From contig CM044876.1 of NCBI GenBank assembly GCA_024500155.1, forward strand, positions 8,499,001 to 8,563,000: DNA of 64,000 nt. The letters are read 5' to 3'. The notes beneath the pieces are model-generated. The model saw nothing but the letters and a program-made list of their open reading frames with translations, made no database searches and was not told the origin of the DNA. Origin of the DNA: Chenopodium formosanum. Lineage: Eukaryota > Streptophyta > Magnoliopsida > Caryophyllales > Amaranthaceae. The position numbers and the translations under genes are program-made. Numbering within the stretch: the stretch's first letter is position 1; every line of letters starts with the position of its first letter. This document shows positions 23,346 through 33,104 of the stretch, in pieces.

Positions 23346-24043
23346 TGTAACCAGCCACATGCATATAAAACTTTGTGAATAATTTAAGTATTTTAAAAGT
23401 GTATATTAAGCACTATAGGCAAGAAAAATAATTGCGGTTTATATTTATATCCTTAGATTAAAGGTTGTGTGTAAATCACTCACTGCCACTGGCCATGTAG
23501 TCATCACAATTAATTGCATTGTATATCTCTTGTGATCTTGAAAGGTTTTTAATAAAGTAGTTAATATAAATTCATAGGTTTTGACCAAAACATCTTATTT
23601 CGCATGTCATTCATTATTACTGATATTGATTAATCAATCAATCAATATATAATACTAAAACAGACATTAGAAATTGACATTACACTATTTTTCCTCTAAA
23701 ACCATCCTTTGTTTTTTTTTTTTTTTGGATTCCTCCTCTTTTCTTGCGTATAGAGAATATTTAAATAATATGATTTATTGTTGGTCTTCTTATTTCTTCT
23801 ATATATCTATATATACAATCAATTAAAATTTTATACTAAATATGTTATAATTCGTATCTTTTCTTGCCAAAATATTTAAAAAGAATATTTGTATAACTTG
23901 ATTATCAAAAAAATATTTGGTCATTTTTTTTTTTGGATAATTATGCTTTTTTATTTAATGAGATGTAATTTATTTTTGGTAAAATTGACTAAAACACCAC
24001 AAACTATTGCTTAATTGGGTGTGCTTAGTAGCACAAACTTTAA

Positions 24044-24310
24044 GGGCCTGTTCATATTTACTTAATTTCAGTTCAGTTCAGTTCAGTTCAGCTCCAATCA
24101 GTTCAGTTCAGTTCAGCTCCAATCAGTTCAGTTCAGTTCCAATCAGTTCAGTTCAGCTCTTAATTTCCCTCTCACATAAAATATTCATTTCAGCTCAATT
24201 CAGTTCAGTTCAGTTCAGTTTAGTTCCAATCAGTTCAGTTCAGTTCAGTTCAATTCCAATCAGTTCAGTTCAGTTCAGTTCAGCTCAATTCAGTAAATAT
24301 GAACAGACCC
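24044..24310. mobile_element. Tourist-like MITE with expanded CAGTT array
   Basis: GGGCCTGTTC to GAACAGACCC. The interior is an expanded CAGTT pentamer array broken by CCAATC spacers. This is the longest copy of the family here. The 107-codon Ser-Ser-Val-Gln-Phe open frame it creates is not a gene. Confidence 0.8.
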
Positions 24311-24534
24311 TTGATTTTAGGAATGAATAGCACAAACTTTAAGGGTTGAGTGCGGTAAATGACTTAAATTATTTTTGGTACCGATTACCGAAGACGATTT
24401 AACCGGATTATAAGCAAATATTGTGACACGAAAAGTGATCAATACTTGAAATAATATTTTCTTCTCCAATATAATGGAAATTTAAAACTTTAATTTCTAG
24501 TCAGCATTATGCACTGGATAATTAAGTTAATTGT

Positions 24535-24537
24535 ACA

Positions 24538-24585
<48 letters not shown>

Positions 24586-24600
24586 AAAGAGAGAGAGAGA
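24535..24600. repeat. Compound microsatellite (AC)n-(A)n-(GA)n
   Basis: Short ACACAC run, about 30 A, then GAGAGAGA. Confidence 0.9.
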
Positions 24601-25143
24601 GAAGTACCCAATCATAGAGATGACACAATCGATTGAATTTAGATCATCAATGGTACGGTCTAGGTTGCATATTGACTTAGTTTCACTAAAATTGTCTCAT
24701 ATAAACCAAAAAGCTATCACAAAAATTGATCAAATACAACAATTCCTAGCTATTAGACGGAGGCAGAGTACAATGGTTGAGGTCAAATGTCGTAGCAACG
24801 GCTCAAAGGGTGGAGATGATGAGATTTGAACCCGTAACTTTTGCGTCACACTATTGAAGGACCAATTCAACCAAAAGATTAAGCTAATGGTTAAGGACCA
24901 TAAATGTGTTTTATACTCTATCAAATATTTAGAGTAAAGTAAAGTAGAAGCATATGATTAGGAGAGCCAAGAGCGTGTATCAAGTTTCAAGTGAAATACT
25001 CGTTCTAGGACATCAGAAAACACGTTTGGTTGCACTGTGTAAATAGAGAAATTATAATAATCATTCAAAAGTGCAATCAAAAGTCATAAAAGTAACAGCC
25101 AAAAGAATTAGGTCCCAATAAGCAACAAGTATGTATTCATAAG

Positions 25144-25319
25144 TAGAGGTGTCAATTCGAATGATCGGATCAGGTCTGATGAGATCGGGTCGGATCAAGT
25201 CAATTTTTAAAATTGAGTCATGCTAAATAAATATGTCCACGTGTCACGTAAAACAAAACCTAAATCGAATATTTTTTCAGATCGGGTCGGCCGGGTTAGG
25301 TGTGGTTTTGACACCTCTA
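25144..25319. mobile_element. MITE with AGAGGTGTCAA ends
   Basis: TAGAGGTGTCAA at the left and TTGACACCTCTA at the right. The interior repeats GATCGGGTCGG-type motifs. It is a TIR element of about 175 bp with no coding capacity. Confidence 0.65.
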
Positions 25320-26459
25320 GTCATAGGGTTGCCAGAGCTCGGTGTACTTGTGACAAGGAGGGATTACCAACCACGTTTTAGACCATTCTTAATTTTGCTA
25401 ATGCACCTAAGCTATTTGGGTTCAACCCGAAATCTAGACCAATAATCCTTGATGATACATTTTTTTTTTTTTATAACAACTAAGATAGTTGACATTCGTC
25501 ACATAGAGATTACTCTCTAGTTCGCCACATAATCCTTTCAGATAGTTGAGTAAACTTTCAAGTGATCAATGCCATCCAATCACACACACACAAAATTTAA
25601 ATTATAGCCAAGTAGCAGTGCAGCACTATATATGTTCAATGTTGCCTTCTTCTAGCATATAGTAATTATATTAAAATTAATTAATAGATAATTTAGATGT
25701 TGGTGCAATTATTTAAGCTAAGAGTACAATACTTCTTTAACGTCCCTAAACAAAATCGATAGAGAATTCTCATTCGGTGTACAGGTAATAGGGATCTATT
25801 GATGTAAGCGCAATTCGATATGAGGTCATTGGTAACAATGTATCTACCCCATGGCTTAATCAAGGAGGTGGAGAAACAATTAGTAATGTCATATCATATT
25901 CTAACTGGTAATTAAAAGTTCAAAGGTGTACAGTGTTTTTGGGTATGAATTCAATATTTGGTAGGGTTTCATAATCTTTACACAAACTTTTATTGGTTTT
26001 AGGCCGGGTTGATTCATAATGATAATTTACGGAATATGTATTGTTTCTATCATATTGTCATATTTGTGTATAAATAATGAACTTTACCATTCTTAGAGTT
26101 GATAATTATGTTTTATTTATTACTTTTCATTATATATACATATAAGAGAATAACTACACGGGTGGGTGAATTTAGAAACTCCATGAAATCGAAAAGTACA
26201 ATGAAACCTACACTCTAGCCTTCTATTGTAAAGAGAGAAACTATGAGTAGTTGGAAACAAAATATAAAAATAAAAATTACTTCTCAAAATATCATCAACA
26301 TCATCCAAACAAAATCAAAATCTCATCCAATTCTAAACACTCCATCTAAAACTTTAAAAGAATATACTTTGAATAAACCTATTTAACAACATCTCATACA
26401 TTACATCTATTCATATTTAATTAATTATATTTAGGAAATCAAATTAATATTCACAGGTT
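25320..26459. other. Intergenic, nothing recognised
   Basis: AT-rich sequence with short open frames only. No domain, splice pattern or clear repeat ends. Confidence 0.5.
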
Positions 26460-26660
26460 CTTGAATGTTGCTCATAATAAGGGTTACTTTGTTAATGTAA
26501 TAGGGGTTATTCGGTCAGTGTTCATGGGTTACTTCGTTAGTATTATAGTGGTTACTTTGTTAACGTTATATGAGCTAATCGGTCAGTGTTACAGGAGTTA
26601 CCCAGTTAATGTTTTAGGGGTTACTATGTTTATTTACAAGTGATCACACGATATGGTCAG
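26460..26660. repeat. GGTTACT quasi-periodic element
   Basis: Repeated GGGTTACTTTGTTAATGT / GGTTATTCGGTCAGTG units ending in GATCACACGATATGGTCAGCC. A 60-codon open frame arises from the repeat. Confidence 0.55.
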
Positions 26661-26855
26661 CCGCACTCAAGACGGGCTGATTTATATTTCACCAATTCCC
26701 CTTACTAATAACAGTATCGCGTACATTAGCACGAGCAAGTTATCAAAATAAGTTAGCAGGGGGTTGGGGTTAATAATACTTTGTTTAAAAGCTAGCGTGT
26801 TACAAAGGTATACTTCGTATATACATAAATCATAACAAATTCTGTACTATTACTA

Positions 26856-27150
26856 ATCCCTCCGTTTTTAAATACTTGCTCCGATCTATTTCTCCATGGG
26901 CGGAGTTTTAGAAGAAATTGGAGAAAGTAATAAAATATGGAAGTAGTAGGGTTGGTGGAAGAATAAAAAATTGTACGAAGTAGAAATCAAAAGTAGTGGA
27001 GAGAATTGGAGGAGAGAGAATGTATATTAGGTCCACTAGGTAAGAGAAATTAATTAAATATTATAAAAACTTTCCAAATAAGGAAATGGAGCAAGTATTT
27101 AAAAACGACCGTAAATGAAAAGTGGAGCAAGTTTTTAAAAATGGAGGAAG
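26856..27150. mobile_element. Stowaway-like MITE
   Basis: Begins TCCCTCCGTTTTTAAATACT and ends AAGTTTTTAAAAATGGAGGAAG, an inverted pair, with a purine-rich middle. Confidence 0.6.
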
Positions 27151-27349
27151 TATTTATTAAAACTCGGATGAAGTATATTTATTTGTTTAATTTCCTTGTC
27201 TCTACTGGAGAAAATTAGGTTGAATCACAGCCCTGTAAGTTGTAACTGGCCAAAAGGAAAGTAAAGGCTGGCTGAAAAGATTAGAATGCAACTGACCAAC
27301 TTAGTGATAGCTGACTAATTACTTTTTGGTAAATTTTTATATGTACGAT

Positions 27350-27592
27350 CTGATTACTCGAGTTATTCGGTTAGATGTTATTTGAGAGGTTTAGTTAGGG
27401 TTTACTCGATCAAGGGTCATTTGAGGGTTTCGGTCAGAGATTACTCGGTCAGGGGTTACTAGGTTCAGTCAAGGGTTACTCGATTAGGGGTTACTCAAGG
27501 GGTTCGATCAGGGATTAATCAATCAGAAATTACTTAGAACGAGTATCTTAAGTAACTCCGGCTACACGATATGATTAGCCACACACAAAATC
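27350..27592. repeat. GGTTACT quasi-periodic element
   Basis: Runs of GGTTACTCG(A/G)T(C/T)AGGGGTTACT-like units, closing with AACTCCGGCTACACGATATG. Same family as 23062-23345. Confidence 0.55.
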
Positions 27593-27626
27593 CCTCTTAC
27601 TTTTTTGTTTCCAAAAAAAGAAAGTA

Positions 27627-28122
27627 TCAATCAATACTATATACTAAAAGACACACCAGCAATGACAAGTGTCATCTCCTGGTGTGTCCTTAGTTATTTT
27701 TTTTTTCTAAAAAAATAATATTTCAATTAAGGAAACAAATCATTTACAAAAATCATATTATTTATTTTTTTTAATTTTTTTTTTACATATTCCATATTAA
27801 CATGTAGTAATTATTATATTTAAAATAAAAGATTTTTTCACAAATCTTTCTAAAAAAATGGGCAATTATATACCAAAAATCAAGATTTTAAAATAATCTT
27901 ACAATAAGAAAAAATATTGCTCAGATTTTTTGCCTACTTTTGTTTTAATTGTGTATTGGAAGCTACAATTAAAATTGCAAATACCAAATTAACATATTTC
28001 ATACTTTTATTATTTCTCGACTAATTTATGATTATACGGAGTACAGTAATACTTCTCAATCAATACTATATAACTATATATATAATTAAAGATCACCGTG
28101 TATGGCACGGGATCTAACCTAG
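27627..28122 (+). mobile_element. Non-autonomous Helitron
   Basis: The 3' end is diagnostic. A hairpin CCGTG-TATGG-CACGG (28096-28110) is followed by an 8-nt spacer and CTAG (28119-28122), then a T. The 5' end starts TC (TCAATCAATACTATATACTA) after an A, so the target is A^T. The start could instead be 27631. No Rep/helicase is encoded. The hairpin and spacing match the Helitron at 52352-53357. Confidence 0.75.
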
Positions 28123-28400
28123 TAGAAAAAAAAGGTGACATCGACTCCTCGAATGACAAGCACGTGATCAACTTAAAGATACACCATACACACACAAACG
28201 AATTTGACGTATGTCCATATATTATGCCTCTGTCTATGGCCCACATTCCCATTTGTTTCACCAAGTTTCCAAGCAAGTTTGGTGGAGTTGGTGATGAACT
28301 CGTCTTGTCACAATGAGATTACTTTCTTCTTGTACTAATTCGCTTATCTACTAGAGTATCTTTTTCTTCTTGTAATAAATCATTTATCTACCATTCTACC
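28123..28400 (-). promoter_or_regulatory. Orphan copy of knottin upstream DNA (part 2)
   Basis: ATACACCATACA and TATTATGCCTCTGTC at about 28180-28235 correspond to 31610-31665 upstream of knottin gene 3. GACATCGACTCCTCGAATGA at 28137 corresponds to 22538. The Helitron above ends exactly where the similarity starts, so it may have replaced a gene copy. No knottin ORF is present. Confidence 0.55.
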
Positions 28401-28701
28401 CGAGTAAAATTACACTTCTAATACTTCTAATTTTGTTTCTGATATACGTAGTACTTTGTATTTACTACTTCCTCTAGTTTTGTTCATTCAACTAAAGCAT
28501 GTTCATTCTCCTAAAAAAAAACACTATGTTCATCAATGTACAAATTTGACCCTTAAGGCATACTTTATTTAACTTGTTTCACAATCCTATTACTTATGAT
28601 CTTGGTAGAATCAAACTAAATATGTTCAATCATAATATCCTATAAAGTTACTAGATATGTTCAATAATATTTTTTAATCTATATTTACTTAATGTTAAAT
28701 A

Positions 28702-28792
28702 CTCCTTCAATTCTTTTATTAGAGTCTCATTTCTTATATTTATTACTTACATAATAAGGAGAAATGAGACTCTAATAAAAGGACAGAGGGAG
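28702..28792. mobile_element. Stowaway MITE
   Basis: CTCCTTCAATTCTTTTATTA to TAATAAAAGGACAGAGGGAG, a near-perfect hairpin with TA borders. Confidence 0.8.
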
Positions 28793-28814
28793 TATAGATT
28801 AAAAAGATATTGGT

Positions 28815-29010
28815 TTTCGGAGTGGAAAGGTTTTCTGGGTGGTTGCGTGGGGGTTCTGAAGAGGGGGGGTGGTGGTTTAAAGGGAACCGACCAACCAGGA
28901 GGGGAGATGCCAAGGGCGGGGGCGGGGGAGGGGCAGCGGGCCAACGGGACGGAGGTTATGCTGGCAGGTGGCCGGTTTGTCTGGGGGGCAGGGGGGTTTG
29001 GCTGGGTGAG
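28815..29010. other. G-rich island
   Basis: Strong G skew on the plus strand, with runs such as GGGGGGGTGGTGG and GGGCGGGGGCGGGGG. It could form G-quadruplexes. Open frames here are compositional (Gly/Arg-rich) and unsupported. Confidence 0.6.
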
Positions 29011-29099
29011 AATTTTTTTTATATATTAAAATATTTTTTAACCAATTAACTTGCAATATGTGTCATTAAAAAAAAAAATATATCCATTCAACTGTGAAA

Positions 29100-30090
29100 A
29101 ATGGGACAGTGCATTAGGGTGCACCATGACCATGGTTCACCCAAAAGGCGGAAAAAACATACTGTATTGTTGTTTGACAAAGAACATCCTTATATTTGAC
29201 AAAGAACATACCTATATATGTTTGATAATATGTTCTTTATACTTTGTTCTTTTATACAAATAACATACCATTATATATATGTTGATTAAACATGTTTTTT
29301 TGGGTTTCAATAATCCAAATTATGTTCTTTGAATTTGGGTCATATATTCTTTGTGGTGACGAGTGATGCACAAATTCTATTTTTTTTATAATCATATATC
29401 ATATTAATTTATTTTATTTTTATTATCGTATGTTCTTTGTGTTTGATCAATGTGTTCTTTAGGTACGAATTATGTATTCTTGACATTTTAACTTATGTTC
29501 TTTTAATATATGTTATATAATCAATTGGATGTTAGTGTATTGGTGATTGGGACTACATACTTGATAGGGAGGACTTGTGTTCGATTTCCCGCAACAACAA
29601 TTAGGAGGGAACTGGACCCTAACCACCCAAAACTGATCCTGAATCTGGATTAGCCCAAATGGTGAATCGAGTGAAACACCAAACGAAGTAAAACTAAAAT
29701 TATTATGGAAAAATGAAACACCAAACGAGGACTTATGTTATATATATTTGAAAATTAAATCTTGAATTATATTTAGTTGAAAATAATTTTAGAGAGTAAA
29801 ACTAAAATTATTATGGAAAAATGAATTTTTGGATAGAGAAAACTATTATTGGGAAAAGGATATTTTTGGTAACGATTTTTTCTGTTAATGTGTAATTTTT
29901 CATGAAATTTTAATAAAGTTTTTATCACATTCTTTTTTTAATGTCATTATGTTCTTTAGTAATAGCATAATAGGTAATATTCTTTTATTTTATATGTAAT
30001 GTTCTTTTATTTATTGGTAATATTCTTTTATTCATAGGGTAATGTTCTACTAGTGGGTGTAATATGTGGATGGTACACCCGCCTGTACGA
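29100..30090. repeat. AT-rich element with repeated ATGTTCTTT
   Basis: ATGTTCTTT/TGTTCTTTTAT recurs many times. The ends resemble an inverted pair (GGTGCACCATGACCATGGTT at the left, GGATGGTACACCCGCC at the right). It encloses a SINE relic. A similar element lies at 46990-47910. Confidence 0.45.
29528..29690 (+). mobile_element. SINE relic
   Basis: GGTGATTGGGACTACA and TTCGATTTCCCGC (B-box-like) followed by CCACCCAAAACTGATCC and GGATTAGCCC correspond, inverted, to the SINE at 10898-11066. No clear target duplication. Confidence 0.65.
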
Positions 30091-30653
30091 AACAATTATT
30101 GATTTAACCGGTCTTTGGGATTTAAGAAAGAAAACAACTGCCTAAAGTTGCGATTATTTCAAAATAATCCAAAGTTGAGTTTATTAAAAATTAATGGAAT
30201 AAGAGTTGGGATTATAAACATCTATTTTTCCTAAAATAAAATTGATGGGGGAAAATATGATTTATGCCATATTTGGGTTTTATTGGTGTTAGATGATGCA
30301 AAAAGTCTTTATAAATGCAAGAAATTGATGTGATATTTGGACATATTTAAGTGATTTAATTTATTCTTTAAGATGACTAAACTAAATACTTTTGACTTGA
30401 TTTCAATCGAGCTAAGAACTGTACTCAATAGTCAATATCATTCAATAAAACACCTTGCTCTAAACTTGGGAAAAAAAACTCGTCATCGATCAGATATCTT
30501 TATTGGAGTTTGATTCTTCTAAATTATATTTTAATTTTGAGGATGGTCTGGTCATGCTTAATTAAGAATTCTTATATGGAATGCTTGATTTTAAAAATAG
30601 GCGTACATTCATCGTCATTGAGCAAAGATACAGGACAAAGTGGAAATCATTTA
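30091..30653. other. Intergenic, nothing recognised
   Basis: AT-rich, no supported gene. Confidence 0.5.
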
Positions 30654-30822
30654 GGGCCTGTTCTCTTTAGTCTTTAGATTATTTTCAGTCCAGTTCACTT
30701 TTTTTCATTTGTAATAAGTTCAATTCAGTTCAGTTCTTAATTTCCTTCTCTCATAAAATATTCACTTCAGCTCATCTCAGTTCAGTTCAGCTCAGTTCAG
30801 TTCAGTCAATCAAAACAAACCC
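30654..30822. mobile_element. Tourist-like MITE, CAGTT-rich
   Basis: Starts GGGCCTGTTC after TTA. The interior is TTCAGTTCAG arrays; the right end has decayed to CAAACCC. Confidence 0.65.
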
Positions 30823-31111
30823 TAATAAATATGTTTAGACAAAATTTAAAAATTAAAAAAAAAAAAATAGGACAGACAAATAATAAAACACGGCCATTAT
30901 TTATTTAATTAGAAAATAGTTGGTACTTAAACAAATAGCTAGCACAAAGCACAATATAAGCAAACCATACAAAAACATATAATCTCCTTAAAAATAAAAT
31001 ACGAAAATAAAAACGGAGGAAGTATAAACAAAGACAATCCACCATCACACATTAAAACACGTACGGAACGGCCGTGCACATCCGAATCCAAATCCATGGG
31101 GGCGGTATCTT

Positions 31112-31489
31112 TTATGCTTTGACGCACTGACCTTTAAAATTTCCGGTGCATGTGTAGCCGGGGCAACACGGGCTTAATAAACCACATTGATATCCAGGGG
31201 TTGGGCACCATGTGCATGTATATTCCATGCACCATGGACACTTTGTAGGATGTGGTACGCACTCGTTGCCAGGGCAACATTGATCGTTGTCGGAGCTGCA
31301 CTTTTGGTTTGTTTTTAAGCAATTTAGCTTATCATCAACAACTACTCCAGCACCTTCGAGCAAGATGTTCGATATTGCGAGCCGCTTGTCATCGGAGTAT
31401 TCAGCATGGAGGCGGCCGGCCACGCTAGTAGCGTTAGCCACCATTAACAATATGGAGACCAACATTGTAATTATTATCCATTTTTTCAT
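31112..31489 (-). CDS. Secreted tandem double-knottin peptide 3 with extra linker cysteines
   Basis: 125-aa secreted precursor. Residues 1-25 form a signal peptide (IITMLVSILLMVA core). The propeptide contains RLAISNILLEG. Two cysteine modules follow: C-x6-C-x6-CC-x4-C-x6-C and C-x6-C-x5-CC-x4-C-x7-C. Between them is a linker with extra cysteines (CPWCMEYTCTWC), so the mature part has an even total of 14 Cys. Conserved QCCPGNE and PCCPGYT match knottin 1. Single exon; the Met at 31489 opens the signal peptide and a TATA box lies about 85 bp upstream. It is a defence-type peptide by family resemblance; the added linker disulfide is inferred. Confidence 0.85.
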   Translation of the reverse strand: MKKWIIITMLVSILLMVANATSVAGRLHAEYSDDKRLAISNILLEGAGVVVDDKLNCLKTNQKCSSDNDQCCPGNECVPHPTKCPWCMEYTCTWCPTPGYQCGLLSPCCPGYTCTGNFKGQCVKA

Positions 31490-31570
31490 TTTTCTTTTTC
31501 TAAATGTGTAAAGTTGATTGTTGCTTATAATTAAGGTTTTGTGTACATCTCATAATGAAGGAGGATTCCT

Positions 31571-31580
31571 TTTTTTTATA
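31571..31580 (-). promoter_or_regulatory. TATA box of knottin gene 3
   Basis: TATAAAAAAA on the minus strand, about 85 bp upstream of the ATG at 31489. Confidence 0.6.
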
Positions 31581-31599
31581 GAGCCCCATCACCTACCTA

Positions 31600-31720
31600 T
31601 TCTAATGATCCTACACCATACACCGGTAATTGACGTACGTACTTACATTAATTATGCCTCTGTCCATGTCCTACATCTTCTACTACAATCTCGTGAAACA
31701 TGATCGCATTTGTCGTCTTC
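31600..31720 (-). promoter_or_regulatory. Knottin 3 upstream block, shared with 22.6 kb and 28.2 kb
   Basis: This is the live copy of the blocks described at 22529-22680 and 28123-28400. It contains TTATGCCTCTGTCCATG and TCGTGAAACATGATCGC. Confidence 0.5.
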
Positions 31721-32085
31721 TTTTTGTTTTTTCTTTTAATACTTGTAGGATTAATTTAATTATTTGTCTCTCGTACCAACGTTACTTTTATTACTTCATT
31801 CGTGTTTAAATAAATGAAACGTTTTAACTATTTGTACTTTTCATCTAATTCATTCTAATAATAATATACTAAAATTGTAGCCACTATAACTACTTTTAAT
31901 CTAAACCATTAAATTTTATAGAAATAATCTCAACCGCTTACATATTTGACCAAAAGAAAAGTGAAAAACTGTTATAAATTGAATATCAATTCTCCAATCT
32001 CAATTTTCACGCACGATGACTCATTTTGTCCTTGAAAACATTGCAAACCAGACAAAGTAACAATAAAAAAACCTTCATAGTTTTA

Positions 32086-32189
32086 GGGTCTGCCCTCTTC
32101 AAATTATTTTCACTTCGGTTCAGTTCAGTTCAGTTCAGTTCCAATAAGTCAGTTCAGTTCAGTTCAGTTCAGTCAATCAGAACAGGCCC
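32086..32189. mobile_element. Tourist-like MITE, CAGTT-rich
   Basis: GGGTCTG to AACAGGCCC, with TTA on both sides and a short CAGTT array. Confidence 0.65.
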
Positions 32190-32562
32190 TTACTCATCAT
32201 GCGGTCATGGGCTAATCAATCCACCACAAATGATAGAATTAAGAAAGAAAGAAAAAAATCCAAATAATATATTAAACAATTCCAAACTTCCAGCAATAAT
32301 TTCCATGATTTTTTTTTTATTCACCATTACATATGATTTGGAATCATTCCGTCGTCATAATTGTGGCAATTAAGCGGGAAATTAAATCTGCCAATTAGGC
32401 TGTTTAGTTATAAAAAGAACATAAATGAAACTGTAGGTAGCAACTTGTCCATGCCATTCTATGGAGATAGTGCGATGTTACGCTGAAAATCATCAGAGAA
32501 TTAGATTAAGAGGGCAAGGGGAAAGTGAAAGAGGAAAGGGTAATAAAGTATTTATATATTTC

Positions 32563-32629
32563 AATTGTTATAATTTGGTGTTCAATAATATAATAATCTT
32601 ACTACATTGAACACCAAATTATAACAATT
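32563..32629. repeat. Perfect 23-bp-arm hairpin
   Basis: AATTGTTATAATTTGGTGTT at 32563 onward is exactly complementary to the block ending at 32629, with a 21-nt loop. It lies 3' of P450-2. It could be a tiny MITE or a transcript-end hairpin. Confidence 0.7.
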
Positions 32630-33104
32630 ATACCCAAAAATGTATGCAGGGAATACAATATATTAATGCTAGTGTGTCTATTTATGTGTTATAATTGACC
32701 GTGTCAATTATTTCAGGATGGAGGTAAATCGAATTATATCAAATATCAAATAGTTGTAAGATTATAAACCTAAAGAACTATTAGAGTAGACAGAGCATTC
32801 CATATAATAATGTGGTCTTTAGAAAAAAAAAAATAATAATACGAAATTATAAACCTAGGCATGCAATATGCTGATTTTATCAAATTCAATTAGACACCTT
32901 CAGTCCTTCACTGATCTAACACTAGCACATTCAATCTCCTGCATCATGTTTGTAAAGAAAAGTCAATCAAGTAGTAGTTAATTATGTAATAACCAATAAC
33001 TTAGTAACCAAATTATCAAGGTCTTATGAAATTGACTTAATGTATACAGGGTAAGATAACTTTAATATCTTGGCTCAATCATTATTGAGCCTAATACTTG
33101 TATG

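Noticed and set aside
24007..24330. 107-codon open frame rich in Ser-Ser-Val-Gln-Phe
   Set aside because: It is a translation of the CAGTT pentamer array inside a Tourist-like MITE.
28010..28276. 88-codon minus-strand frame
   Set aside because: It overlaps the Helitron end and the knottin promoter fossil; no signal peptide or cysteine module.
31134..31322. Second open frame overlapping knottin 3
   Set aside because: A shadow frame on the same strand with no cysteine pattern or start context.
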